The notes below the pieces were generated by a model. It did no database searches, was not told the origin of the DNA, and saw only the letters and a program-made list of their open reading frames with translations. The translations under genes were made by a program, and so were the position numbers. Of a stretch of 64,000 bases of DNA, positions 34,098 through 42,643 are shown one piece after another; within the stretch, counting starts at the first letter, position 1, and each line of letters opens with the position of its first letter. Origin of the DNA: CAIWHR01 sp963709525 (GTDB lineage: Bacteria > Pseudomonadota > Gammaproteobacteria > Burkholderiales > Casimicrobiaceae); assembly GCA_963709525.1 (NCBI GenBank), contig CAVPXB010000008.1:1-64000 (forward strand), given 5' to 3'.

Positions 34098-34841
34098 ATG
34101 AGCGCCCCCGACAAGCCATCGCTGCTGGACAAGTTGCGCGCGCAATCCGCGGCGCTGCAGCAGCAGGAGGGCGCCCGACGCCGGCCGGCCGAAGAGGCAT
34201 TGCAGGACATCGACCGTCGCCTGTGGAAGGCGTTTCGCTGGTTCGAGGAGGCGCTGCATCACCTGGAGGTCATCAAGCCCGCGGTTGCCCATTCGTTCCG
34301 GCTCGATCCCCTCCTGGCAATCGAGGCGCCGCGGTTTGATCGGGGCTTCGTTTCCTACCGACGCCGCGCCATCGCGGGGCTGGAACTGCTCGAGCACGTC
34401 GAGATCTTCTACCGTCTGACCGGTGGGGACGAGATCGTGTTCAAGCTGCCGCCGGGCACGGCGCGTGGGGTCGAGGATCGGCTGCGGGCGGCGAACCTGC
34501 AGTATCGCTACCAGACCGAGATGGACCAGAACCGCGTCGTCCGCAATGGCGTGTTCACGGTGACGCCGGAGATCACCGCGTCGATTCGCTTTGCCCCCGA
34601 TTACCGGACGCAGACGGTCGAGGTCACGTTGCGCAACGTCGATCGCTTCGAGTCGGTGAGCCTCGAGTTTCGCGCCGACGCCATCGAGGAGGCGGTGTTC
34701 GAAGATCTGTTCCGCTTCATTTCCGGCGAGGCCAACACCTTCCTCCGGCGCGCGCCGCTGACCGGTGTGGGTCCCGCCCGGCACGTTGCCGCCGCCAAAC
34801 CGGCTGCCACGATCGCCCCTGTATCGGTGAAAGGGCGCTGA
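34098..34841 (+). CDS. Conserved hypothetical protein
   Basis: 247 residues; no named family recognised. The N-terminal 40 residues are charged and Gln/Ala-rich, probably helical (LRAQSAALQQQEGARR). The middle (about 45-215) looks like a compact alpha/beta domain with RRLWKAFRWFEEALHHLEVIKP, YRRRAIAGLELLEHVEIFYRL and FTVTPEITASIRFAPDY. The last 25 residues are Ala/Pro-rich and probably disordered. There is no signal peptide or membrane segment, so it should be cytoplasmic. It is monocistronic, with a two-way terminator 27 bases after its stop. Similar proteins are remembered from other betaproteobacteria without function. Confidence 0.65.
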   Translation: MSAPDKPSLLDKLRAQSAALQQQEGARRRPAEEALQDIDRRLWKAFRWFEEALHHLEVIKPAVAHSFRLDPLLAIEAPRFDRGFVSYRRRAIAGLELLEHVEIFYRLTGGDEIVFKLPPGTARGVEDRLRAANLQYRYQTEMDQNRVVRNGVFTVTPEITASIRFAPDYRTQTVEVTLRNVDRFESVSLEFRADAIEEAVFEDLFRFISGEANTFLRRAPLTGVGPARHVAAAKPAATIAPVSVKGR

Positions 34842-34867
34842 CGCGGCGCGCAGATCGGGCGCCCAAG

Positions 34868-34893
34868 AAAAAGCCCGGCGAACCGGGCCTTTT
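34868..34893. terminator. Bidirectional Rho-independent terminator
   Basis: Stem GCCCGG/CCGGGC with loop CGAA is flanked by AAAAA on the left and TTTT on the right. It lies between the convergent hypothetical gene (stop 34841) and the IPTL-CTERM gene (stop 34917), so it can end transcription from both sides. Confidence 0.75.
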
Positions 34894-34916
34894 CGGCTGC
34901 AACGGTGGCGCGCAGG

Positions 34917-35948
34917 CTACTTGCGGCGACGGCGCAGGTTGAGCGCCGCAACACCGCCGGTCAGCAGTGCCAGCAGCATCACGCCCCACTCGGACAGCGT
35001 CGGGACGTCGACCGGGCCCGTTGCGACCGGGCCGGGTGGCGGCGGCGGCCCAGGCGGCGCGGAGCCGCCAGGCAGGTCGAAGATCGCGGCGATCAGCGAC
35101 AGGCAGTCGCTGGAACTGGGGACGTCGGTCAGCACGAGATTGTTGTTCCCGACGGTAAGCCGCGCGGTGATGTCGGTCACCGAGTGGTCCCACAGGCCGC
35201 CGCTGTTGTTGGCCGGGCCGTTGACGACGCCGTTGAGGCCCCCACCGACGCCGTTCCAGTTGTTACCCGGTGGCAGCATCGTCGTCGCGTTGATGGCGAA
35301 GCCGTTGTCACCGAACGACTGTCCATCGGCGACGATCAGCCGCATGGTCGCGGTGCCCGACGCGTAGGTGATGCCGTTCAGCGTCGCGTTCCAGCCCGCC
35401 GCGTCGAACGAGTTCGGCTGGTTGGAGTCGTTGCCTAGGAAAATCGCGTAGTCGCGGTTGTTGCTCGGATTGCCGTCGCTGTAGAACACCAGCAGGCTGA
35501 CGCCGTTGATGTCCGCCACCGGCGGACCTGCCTTGCGGAAGTTGGCGAGCGTATAGGCGCCGTTGCCGGTGACCAGCGACGTCACGTTGGCCTGATAGGC
35601 GCGCGAGTTCGAGAAGCCCCAGCAGTTGTCCGACGAGTTGCCGATATTGGTGCCGGTGACCGACGTGCCGTTGAAGGTGACGACGGCGTTCGCCGCATCG
35701 TCGGTCGTGTTGTTGGTCGGCCCCTGCCAGATCAACACCGCGTAGGTCACGGTGCCGGTGACACCCGCCACGGTGACGCTGCCCGTACCATTGCCGCGAA
35801 TGCCGCCGTACCCTGACCAGGCGAAATCGGTGTTCGGCACCGTGACGAACGCAGCCAGGTTGCCGGCCTGCGTCGGCACCGCAGCAGCGGCGATTGCTGC
35901 GCACACGGCGACGGCGGTCGCTTTCTTCAACATCGATCGCTTTTTCAT
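34917..35948 (-). CDS. IPTL-CTERM sorting-domain surface protein
   Basis: 343 residues. A signal peptide (MKKRSMLKKATAVAVCAAIAA, cleaved near Thr-Gln-Ala) is followed by a Gly/Asn/Thr-rich beta domain of about 270 residues with no catalytic motif. Then come a proline linker (PPGPPPPPGP) and the C-terminal tag VPTLSEWGVMLLALLTG, a membrane helix and RRRRK. The tag is the IPTL-CTERM signal, thought to be processed by an exosortase-like enzyme; none is in the window. The ATG is at 35948. The 233 bases upstream to ubiB hold no gene. The protein is probably exported to the surface; its role is unknown. Confidence 0.8.
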   Translation of the reverse strand: MKKRSMLKKATAVAVCAAIAAAAVPTQAGNLAAFVTVPNTDFAWSGYGGIRGNGTGSVTVAGVTGTVTYAVLIWQGPTNNTTDDAANAVVTFNGTSVTGTNIGNSSDNCWGFSNSRAYQANVTSLVTGNGAYTLANFRKAGPPVADINGVSLLVFYSDGNPSNNRDYAIFLGNDSNQPNSFDAAGWNATLNGITYASGTATMRLIVADGQSFGDNGFAINATTMLPPGNNWNGVGGGLNGVVNGPANNSGGLWDHSVTDITARLTVGNNNLVLTDVPSSSDCLSLIAAIFDLPGGSAPPGPPPPPGPVATGPVDVPTLSEWGVMLLALLTGGVAALNLRRRRK

Positions 35949-36181
35949 GGATTTCCCCGTTGGTTGGCGACGAATTCCGGCTGGGCGGGCCCGCCGCAAT
36001 TCATCGTTGCACGCTCCCTTTCGCCGGCCCCCGCCGGCGAACCCCGATGCTGCACGCAGCAGTTTCAGCCGTGAATACTACGCACAACTTGGCCCGATAC
36101 GCAATATTTTCGCCAAAAACGTGTTCGCCGGAAACCCGGCCTGCAACAGGGGCAGCGCCATCGCAACGGTCCGCTGCGCGG

Positions 36182-37711
36182 TCACCCGGGCCGGCGGAGC
36201 AGCACGAAAATGGCGATCACCAGCAATACCGCGACCAGTCCCAGCAGCCGGTTTCGGGTTCGCTGCGCCGCCGCGAGCTCCCTCATGGTGTCGTCCGAGA
36301 CGGAGGGTGGCGCGAGGAGCTTCTGGTGCAGCAGGCGGGGAATCTCCGGCAGCGCCGAGACGATGTAGGGCGCTTCCGCCAGCAGCCGCCGCTTGAGCGC
36401 CCCGAACCCGATCTGGTTGTCCATCCAGCGTTCGAGAAAAGGCTTGGCGGTCACCCACAGGTCGAGATCGGGATCGAGCTGCCGACCGAGGCCCTCGATG
36501 TTCAGCAGCGTCTTTTGCAACAGCACGAGCTGCGGCTGGATCTCGACGTTGAAGCGGCGCGACGCGCGAAAGAGCTGCAGCAGCACGCGGCCGAAGGAGA
36601 TTTCCTTCAGCGGCCGGTCGAACATCGGTTCGCAGACGACGCGGATCTCGGTCTCGAGTTCGTCCATGCGCGTGTCGGCGGGAACCCAGCCCGACTCCAG
36701 GTGCGCGGTCGCGACGCGGTGATAGTCGCGGCGGAAGAAGGCCAGGAAGTTCTGCGCCAGGTAGCCCTGGTCCCTTTCGGACAGCGTGCCGACGATGCCG
36801 AAGTCGAGCGCGATGTACTTGCCGAAGTTGGCGGGGTCGACAGCGACGAAGATGTTGCCCGGGTGCATGTCGGCGTGGAAAAAGCCGTCCCGGAACACCT
36901 GGGTGAAGAAGAGCTCGACGCCGTAGCGCGACAGCTTCTTGAGATCGACGCCGGCATCGACGAGGCGCTCGGTCTGCGCGATCGGGATGCCGACCATCCG
37001 TTCCATCACCATCACTTCGCTGGTGCACCAGTCCCAGTGGACCTCCGGCACGCACAGCAGCGGCGAGTGCGCGAAGTTGCGCCGCAACTGCGAGCAGTTG
37101 GCCGCTTCGCGCGACAGGTCGAGCTCGTCGCGCAATGTCTTCTCGAACTCGGCGACGACCGCGCGGGGGCGCAGCCGCTTGCCGTCGGACCACAGCTTTT
37201 CGACGAGCATCGCCGCCGTCTGCATCAACCCGATGTCGTTCTCGATGACCTTGCCGATGTTGGGCCGCAGCACCTTGATCGCCACTGCCCTGCCGTCGGG
37301 CAGTTCGGCGAAATGCACCTGCGCGACCGATGCGCTCGCCACCGGCTCGCGATCGAAGGAGCGGAACACCTGATCGACCGGCTTGCCGTAGGCGCGTTCG
37401 AGCGTGGCGACGAATTGCTCGGACGGAAAAGGCGGCACCTGGTCCTGCAGCCGGGCGAGTTCGTCGGCGATGTCCGGCGGCATCAAGTCGCGCCGCGTCG
37501 AGAGCATCTGCCCGAACTTGACGAAGATCGGACCCAGGTCCTGCAGCGCGAGGCGCAGCCGTTCGCCGCGCGGCGCCGAGGTGTCGCGCCAGAAGGTGAG
37601 TGCGCGCGCCAGCGGGCGCACGGCGCGAAAACGCTCGTGGCCGGTCAGGAATTCGTCGAGCCCGTACTGGAGCGCGACACGGACGATCTTGGCGAGGCGC
37701 GTGAGGCGCAT
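36182..37711 (-). CDS. ubiB: Ubiquinone biosynthesis kinase-like protein UbiB
   Basis: Atypical kinase/ATPase needed for ubiquinone synthesis, membrane-bound. The 509 residues carry the KxGQ-like motif (VKFGQMLSTRRDLMPP), the Ala-rich loop VASASVAQVHFA, the catalytic DMHPGN and IALDFGIVG, and one or two C-terminal hydrophobic segments (LLGLVAVLLVIAIFVLL). Length and motifs are typical. It is downstream of ubiJ and ubiE in the same direction, with a solute-binding protein gene between. Confidence 0.92.
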   Translation of the reverse strand: MRLTRLAKIVRVALQYGLDEFLTGHERFRAVRPLARALTFWRDTSAPRGERLRLALQDLGPIFVKFGQMLSTRRDLMPPDIADELARLQDQVPPFPSEQFVATLERAYGKPVDQVFRSFDREPVASASVAQVHFAELPDGRAVAIKVLRPNIGKVIENDIGLMQTAAMLVEKLWSDGKRLRPRAVVAEFEKTLRDELDLSREAANCSQLRRNFAHSPLLCVPEVHWDWCTSEVMVMERMVGIPIAQTERLVDAGVDLKKLSRYGVELFFTQVFRDGFFHADMHPGNIFVAVDPANFGKYIALDFGIVGTLSERDQGYLAQNFLAFFRRDYHRVATAHLESGWVPADTRMDELETEIRVVCEPMFDRPLKEISFGRVLLQLFRASRRFNVEIQPQLVLLQKTLLNIEGLGRQLDPDLDLWVTAKPFLERWMDNQIGFGALKRRLLAEAPYIVSALPEIPRLLHQKLLAPPSVSDDTMRELAAAQRTRNRLLGLVAVLLVIAIFVLLRRPG

Positions 37712-37767
37712 GGGCCCGATTGTAAGGGAATGGGCCGGCTCGGCGCGGTCGCCGCGGCGGCGCGGCG

Positions 37768-38511
37768 CTACTCGATGCCGGCGGCCGCGAATCGCGCCTT
37801 GCTTGCGGCGGTGCCCAGAAACGCGATGAACGCGCGGGCGGCCTCGGCAGCGGGCGCGCCCCGCAGGAGGATCGCGACGTAGGACGTGTAGTTCTGCACG
37901 TCGGCGGGCAGTGGGCCGACGAGCTTCACGCCCTTGGGCGCGTGGGCGATGATCTCGGTGGTGGCGGCAACGCCAAACTCGCGGCCCTTGCCGCGGGCAA
38001 GGTGGTCGAGCACCGCCGCGCCGTCGGCGTAGCGGGTGGTCCTGGCGGAGAGCGCCGCGGTGAGTCCCTGCCGTTCGACCAGCTGCTCGAAGTAGAGGCC
38101 CGTCGATGCCCGGTTGTAGACCAGCGAGTCGGCGGCGAGCAGGGAGGCTTTCAGGGCGTCGGTGGTCGCGATGTCGGGCACGGGCCCGTCGCTGCGGGTG
38201 ACTACCCCGACGCCGACGCGGCCCAGCAACAGGCGCTCGCCGGCCACGGCCAGGTCGGCCGCGACGGCCTCGTCGACGAGCGCGGGGGGTGCGATCAGGA
38301 TGTCGGCGACTTCGCGCGCCGCCAGCCGCTGCTTGAGCACCGGCGCCGTCGCAAAACCGACCTGCACGCGATGCCCCGTCTCGCGTTCGAATGCCTGCGC
38401 CAACGGCACCAGTCCCGGCTCGACGGCGCCGGCACTCATCACCTTGATGTCGGCGGCCGTGGCGATCGCGGTCACCAGCGACAACAGGAGGACAGGCAAC
38501 AGGCGCGGCAT
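37768..38511 (-). CDS. Periplasmic solute-binding protein (ModA-like)
   Basis: 247 residues with a cleavable signal peptide (LPVLLLSLVTAIATAAD) and a type II periplasmic-binding fold. DIKVMSAGAVEPGLVPLAQAFE, the FATAPVLKQRL region, DILIAPPALVDE and YTSYVAILLRG resemble molybdate-binding ModA. No modB, modC or other transporter is adjacent, and it interrupts the ubi genes, so transport of molybdate is not established. The ATG at 38511 has an AGGAGGACAGG-like stretch upstream. It could instead be a stand-alone binding or redox-sensing protein. Confidence 0.68.
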   Translation of the reverse strand: MPRLLPVLLLSLVTAIATAADIKVMSAGAVEPGLVPLAQAFERETGHRVQVGFATAPVLKQRLAAREVADILIAPPALVDEAVAADLAVAGERLLLGRVGVGVVTRSDGPVPDIATTDALKASLLAADSLVYNRASTGLYFEQLVERQGLTAALSARTTRYADGAAVLDHLARGKGREFGVAATTEIIAHAPKGVKLVGPLPADVQNYTSYVAILLRGAPAAEAARAFIAFLGTAASKARFAAAGIE

Positions 38512-38539
38512 CGGAGACCTCGTGGCAGCGGCCCGCCGG

Positions 38540-39136
38540 TCAGGCAGGCTCGATCGGGCTCGCAACCAGTCGCGCCTCGACCGCATCGAGCCTCGCCGCG
38601 AGCGCGTCGGCGCGCGTGGCCAGCGCCGCGGCCTCGAGCGCGAACGATCGCGCCTCGTCGCCGCGTGCGAGCAGCCCCGCCTCGTCGCGGGCGTAACTGC
38701 CGATGCTCTCACCGACGCGCTCGGCCACGTATTCCGGAAACGCGAGCAAACGCTTTCCGGTATCGGCGACGCGCTGCCCGACGACGGGTCCCAGCGCCTT
38801 GGCGAACGCCTGTTCGACGAACCAGGGCAGCGTCAACGCAAGATCGCGCAGCGTTGCCGTCAGCGACGGATCCCCTTCCGCGGCGATCAGGCTATCCCAG
38901 CGCGCGGGATCGGACAGGAACGCAGGAACCGCGAGGGCCGAAAGGCGCAGCGTCAGGTCGGGGGCGACTCCGCGCATCGGCGTGGTGTCGAGCAGGCCCG
39001 AAGCATCGACGCGAAACGCCGTGGCGACGGGGCCCACGACGATCACAAAGACGCGCCCCGCGTGCGCGGCCAGCCGCTCGCGCGCCCAAGCCTCGCGTTC
39101 GAGCAGGCGGTTGGCGAGTCGGGCGGCAGGTTCCAT
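38540..39136 (-). CDS. ubiJ: Ubiquinone biosynthesis accessory factor UbiJ (SCP2 domain)
   Basis: 198-residue protein with an SCP2-like lipid-binding domain in the first 110 residues (FRVDASGLLDTTPMRGVAPDLTLRLS) and an Ala-rich coiled-coil end. UbiJ works with UbiK to hold ubiquinone intermediates in the soluble Ubi complex. Its place between ubiE/Tim44 and ubiB supports the assignment, since sequence conservation in this family is low. The ATG at 39136 is the only sensible start. Confidence 0.8.
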   Translation of the reverse strand: MEPAARLANRLLEREAWARERLAAHAGRVFVIVVGPVATAFRVDASGLLDTTPMRGVAPDLTLRLSALAVPAFLSDPARWDSLIAAEGDPSLTATLRDLALTLPWFVEQAFAKALGPVVGQRVADTGKRLLAFPEYVAERVGESIGSYARDEAGLLARGDEARSFALEAAALATRADALAARLDAVEARLVASPIEPA

Positions 39137-39189
39137 CGCCGTAGTCGGCCGGGAGGACAGGACCGGTCGCGGTTGCGCGCGGCCGTCGC

Positions 39190-40155
39190 TCAGGCGGTCT
39201 GCATCTGCTCGATGCCGGCAAGCAGCCAGCCCGAGCGGCCATCGACCGGCTTGGTGAGGTTCCAGATCTCGTCGACCGGCGTCGGCAGCAGCGAGTCGTC
39301 CTCGCGCAGCATCCCCGTGAAACGCACGCTGGCCCAGTGGTCGCGGCCCTCGGTCTTGACCTCGAGTACCGCGGCCTGCAGTTCGACGATGGCGGTAGGC
39401 CTGTGCTCGCCACGGGTGTCGAGGTCGCGTTCGATTTCGGTCAGCATCGCCGGCGTCATCACGTCGGCCATCAGCTTGCGATCCCCGCGGTCGAACGCCG
39501 CCTGCAGGCGGGTGAACTGGAGCTTCGCCTGCTCGACGAACGCGGCGGCGTCAAAATCCGGCGGCAGCGGGCGGGAGAACGAGGCGGTGGGTGCCGCGGC
39601 GCTGGCGATGGTGGGTTCGAGCCGGTTGGCGCTGGTGCTCCCGAGGCTGGGCGCGGGCTGCGTTTCGTAGCCCCCCGGCTTGGTATCAAGACCACTGGGG
39701 CCCGCGTATTGCATTGCGGATTTCACCGGCGTGCGCCGCGCGAGGAACATCCGCACCACCAGCACGACGCCCACGACCAGCAATCCGATCAGGAGCATGC
39801 TGGCGAAGCCTTCCGACAGGCCGAAATGCGACAGCAAGGCAGCCAGGCCCAGCCCCGCGGCGAGGCCTGCGATCGGGCCCATCCACTTCGACAGGCCGGA
39901 CTTCGCGGCGGCAGGGGCTGCCGTCTTGGCCGCGGCAGCGGCGCCCGCCTGCGCCGGCATCACCGGTTGCGAGGCGGCACCTGAAGGCGCCGCGGACGGC
40001 GCACTGGCCGGCGGCGCGGTGTTCGACGGTGCGACGCTTTGCCGCTGGGCACCGAGACTCTTGCCGCCGCCCAGGCGTTTGGCGTCGGTGAAGTCGCTCG
40101 CGGTCACCGCAGCGATGGCGAGGATGGCAATGGCAATAAACCCTGTTTGCTTCAC
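39190..40155 (-). CDS. Tim44-like domain protein
   Basis: 321 residues. An N-terminal hydrophobic signal (FIAIAILAIAAVTASDF) is followed by an Ala/Pro/Ser-rich stretch. A membrane region of two segments (IAGLAAGLGLAALLSHF and SMLLIGLLVVGVVLVVRMFL) precedes a Tim44-like domain at about 195-321. Such proteins are conserved in betaproteobacteria beside ubiJ and ubiE; a scaffold or lipid-contact role has been suggested but not shown. It starts at GTG 40155, with GGAGA 8-12 bases before it. Confidence 0.75.
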   Translation of the reverse strand: MKQTGFIAIAILAIAAVTASDFTDAKRLGGGKSLGAQRQSVAPSNTAPPASAPSAAPSGAASQPVMPAQAGAAAAAKTAAPAAAKSGLSKWMGPIAGLAAGLGLAALLSHFGLSEGFASMLLIGLLVVGVVLVVRMFLARRTPVKSAMQYAGPSGLDTKPGGYETQPAPSLGSTSANRLEPTIASAAAPTASFSRPLPPDFDAAAFVEQAKLQFTRLQAAFDRGDRKLMADVMTPAMLTEIERDLDTRGEHRPTAIVELQAAVLEVKTEGRDHWASVRFTGMLREDDSLLPTPVDEIWNLTKPVDGRSGWLLAGIEQMQTA

Positions 40156-40194
40156 GGTCTTTCTCCGGTGGATTCGGCCGTCACCCGGCCGATT

Positions 40195-40929
40195 TCAAAA
40201 CACGTACCCCATATGGAGGGCGACAGCGCCCGCCGCAAGGTTGTGGACTTGGACACGGCCGAAACCCGCTTGTTCCATCATCGTCTTCAGCGCGGCTTGA
40301 TCGGGATGCATGCGAATCGACTCGGCGAGGTAGCGGTAGCTCGCGTCGTCGCCGGCGACGAGCTTGCCGATCCGGGGCATGACATTGAAGCTGTACCAGT
40401 CGTAGGCGGGCGCCAGCGGACCCCAGATCTTCGAGAATTCCAGCACCGCGGCCACGCCGCCGGGCTTCAGCACCCGCCGCATTTCGCTCAGTGCGACTTC
40501 CTTGTGCGTGACGTTGCGCAGGCCGAAGGCGATGCTGACGCAATCGAAGCGGCCGCTGGCAAAAGGAAGCCGTTCGGCATCGCACTGCACGGCGGGAATG
40601 CTCCGCCCGCCGTTGAGCAGCTTGTCGCGACCCACGACGAGCATCTCGCCGTTGATGTCGGTCAGGACCACGCGTCCGGTGGGGCCGACGCGATCGGCGA
40701 ACAGGCGTGCGAGGTCGCCGGTTCCGCCGGCGAGATCGAGCACCTGCATGCCGGCCCTCACCGCGGTGGCGTTGACCGTGAAGCGCTTCCACAGCCGATG
40801 CATTCCCGCCGACAGCAGGTCGTTCATCAGATCGTAGCGCGTCGCAACCGAGTCGAAGACGCCGCGCACGCGCCGCGCCTTGTCGTCGGGGCTGACCTGT
40901 TCGAAGCCGAAGTGCGTGGAATCGCTCAT
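40195..40929 (-). CDS. ubiE: Bifunctional demethylmenaquinone/ubiquinone C-methyltransferase UbiE
   Basis: SAM-dependent C-methyltransferase of 244 residues in the ubiquinone (and menaquinone) pathway. Motif VLDLAGGTGDLA (SAM loop), the family signature YDLMNDLLSAGMHRLWK and NVTHKEVALSEMRRVLKPGG are complete. The C-terminal PSY-like end is GAVALHMGYVF. The ATG at 40929 gives SDSTHFGFEQVS. It is 17 bases after the DUF971 gene and before Tim44, as in many betaproteobacteria. Confidence 0.95.
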   Translation of the reverse strand: MSDSTHFGFEQVSPDDKARRVRGVFDSVATRYDLMNDLLSAGMHRLWKRFTVNATAVRAGMQVLDLAGGTGDLARLFADRVGPTGRVVLTDINGEMLVVGRDKLLNGGRSIPAVQCDAERLPFASGRFDCVSIAFGLRNVTHKEVALSEMRRVLKPGGVAAVLEFSKIWGPLAPAYDWYSFNVMPRIGKLVAGDDASYRYLAESIRMHPDQAALKTMMEQAGFGRVQVHNLAAGAVALHMGYVF

Positions 40930-40946
40930 GCCGGGTTTCGGGGGCG

Positions 40947-41327
40947 TCATCGATCGGGGTCGCGCCCGGCACCGGCGGCGGCGAGCCGGTCGAGATAGTC
41001 GCGCCACAGCTCATCCTGACGCGTGCCCAGGTCGTACAGGTAATCCCACGAATAGATGCCCGAACTGTGGCCGTCGGAGAACGTCGGCCGGAGCGCATAG
41101 TGGCCGACGGTTTCCAGCTCGCTGATGGCGACCTGCCGCTTGCCGACCTGGAGCGTCTCCTGCCCGGGGCCGTGGCCACGCACTTCGGCCGACGGCGAAC
41201 AGACGCGCAGGAACTCGCAGGGAAGACGAAAGCGCCGGCCGTCGCTGAACGCGAGCTCGAGCACCCGCGAGGCCTGATGCAGGCGGACTTCGGTCGGAGT
41301 GGGGGTCGAGGCGTTAGGACCGGCCAT
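40947..41327 (-). CDS. DUF971 (gamma-butyrobetaine hydroxylase-like N-terminal domain) protein
   Basis: 126-residue small protein with the DUF971 fold: LELAFSDGRRFRLPCEFLRVCSPSAEVRGHG and the ending HSSGIYSWDYLYDLG. The family occurs fused to carnitine-synthesis hydroxylases or alone beside ubiE and iron-sulfur genes; alone it has no proven activity. The Cys and His present could bind metal. It starts the ubiE operon. Confidence 0.8.
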   Translation of the reverse strand: MAGPNASTPTPTEVRLHQASRVLELAFSDGRRFRLPCEFLRVCSPSAEVRGHGPGQETLQVGKRQVAISELETVGHYALRPTFSDGHSSGIYSWDYLYDLGTRQDELWRDYLDRLAAAGAGRDPDR

Positions 41328-41423
41328 GGTCGAGTGCCGCGCCGTCGAGGCAACGGGAGAGTGTTGGACGACCGTCTAGGTTAGCACAAGCCCCGCCAGC
41401 CCTGCGGCGCAGGCGCCGAGCGT

Positions 41424-42587
41424 CTAAAGCGAATGCGGCGGCGTCGCTTCGGGGACGATGTCGAGGCCGCCGATGCCCGAGAATACGTTGCGGTTTTTCG
41501 ATTCCTTGCCGTGCAGCTTGATCTCGAGGCGGAGGTCGTTCAGCGAATCGGCATTGCGCAGCGCGTCCTCGTAGCTGATGAGACCGCCTTCGTAGAGTTC
41601 GAACAGCGACTGGTCGAAGGTCTGCATGCCGATTTCGCGCGAGCGCTTCATGATTTCCTTGATGCCGCCGACGTCGCCCTTGAAGATGAGGTCGGAGATC
41701 AGCGGCGAATTGAGCATCACCTCGACCGCCGGCACGCGGCCCTTGCCGTCGCGGCGCGGAATGAGCCGCTGGGCGACGAACGCGCGAATGTTGAGCGACA
41801 GGTCCATCAGCAGCTGCGCGCGGCGCTCTTCGGGGAAGAAATTGATGATCCGGTCGAGCGCCTGGTTGGTGCTGTTGGCGTGCAGCGTGGCCAGGCAAAG
41901 GTGGCCTGTTTCCGCGAACGACACCGCGTAGTTCATGGTTTCGCGCTCGCGGACTTCGCCGATCAGGATGACATCGGGCGCCTGGCGCAGCGTGTTCTTG
42001 AGCGCCACCTCCCAGCTGTCGGTGTCGACGCCGACTTCGCGCTGGGTAACGATGCAATTGCGGTGATCGTGGACGAACTCGATCGGGTCCTCGATGGTGA
42101 TGATGTGCCCGAAACTGTTCTCGTTGCGGTAGCCGAGCAGCGAGGCCATCGACGTCGACTTGCCGCAGCCGGTGGCGCCGATGAACAGCATGATGCCGCG
42201 CTTGGACATGATGACGTCGCGCAGCACCGGCGGCAGCCCCAGTTCGTCGAACCTGGGGATGTCGGTCGTGATGGTGCGGAACACCATGCCGGTGTGGCTC
42301 TGCTGGACGAAGGCGTTGACCCGGAAGCGCCCGATCCCCGGCGGGCTGATCGCAAAATTGCATTCCTTCGTCGCTTCGAACTGCGACGCCTGCTTGTCGT
42401 TCATCACGCTGCGCACGAGTTCGATCGTGTGCTGCGCCGACAGCGCGCTCTTCGACACCGGCTGGATCTTGCCGTCGACCTTGACCGCGGGGGGGAAGCC
42501 CGCGGTGATGAAGAGGTCGGACCCGTTCTGCTTGACCAGCAGCTCGAGCAATTCGTGGATGAATCGGGTGGCGCGTTCGGTTTCCAT
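41424..42587 (-). CDS. pilU: Type IV pilus twitching ATPase PilU
   Basis: 387-residue retraction ATPase that assists PilT. Walker A GATGCGKSTS, Asp box ITIEDPIEFVHD, Walker B VILIGEVRERET and His box HLCLATLHANST are present. The C-terminal tail is longer than PilT and ends in EATPPHSL, as usual for PilU. The ATG at 42587 lies 57 bases after the pilT stop. The pilus itself is encoded elsewhere. Confidence 0.9.
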   Translation of the reverse strand: METERATRFIHELLELLVKQNGSDLFITAGFPPAVKVDGKIQPVSKSALSAQHTIELVRSVMNDKQASQFEATKECNFAISPPGIGRFRVNAFVQQSHTGMVFRTITTDIPRFDELGLPPVLRDVIMSKRGIMLFIGATGCGKSTSMASLLGYRNENSFGHIITIEDPIEFVHDHRNCIVTQREVGVDTDSWEVALKNTLRQAPDVILIGEVRERETMNYAVSFAETGHLCLATLHANSTNQALDRIINFFPEERRAQLLMDLSLNIRAFVAQRLIPRRDGKGRVPAVEVMLNSPLISDLIFKGDVGGIKEIMKRSREIGMQTFDQSLFELYEGGLISYEDALRNADSLNDLRLEIKLHGKESKNRNVFSGIGGLDIVPEATPPHSL

Positions 42588-42643
42588 GCTGCGGTTCCTT
42601 TGGGCCGGGGTTCCTTGCCGTCGAGGCGGCGCTCGGGCACCCC

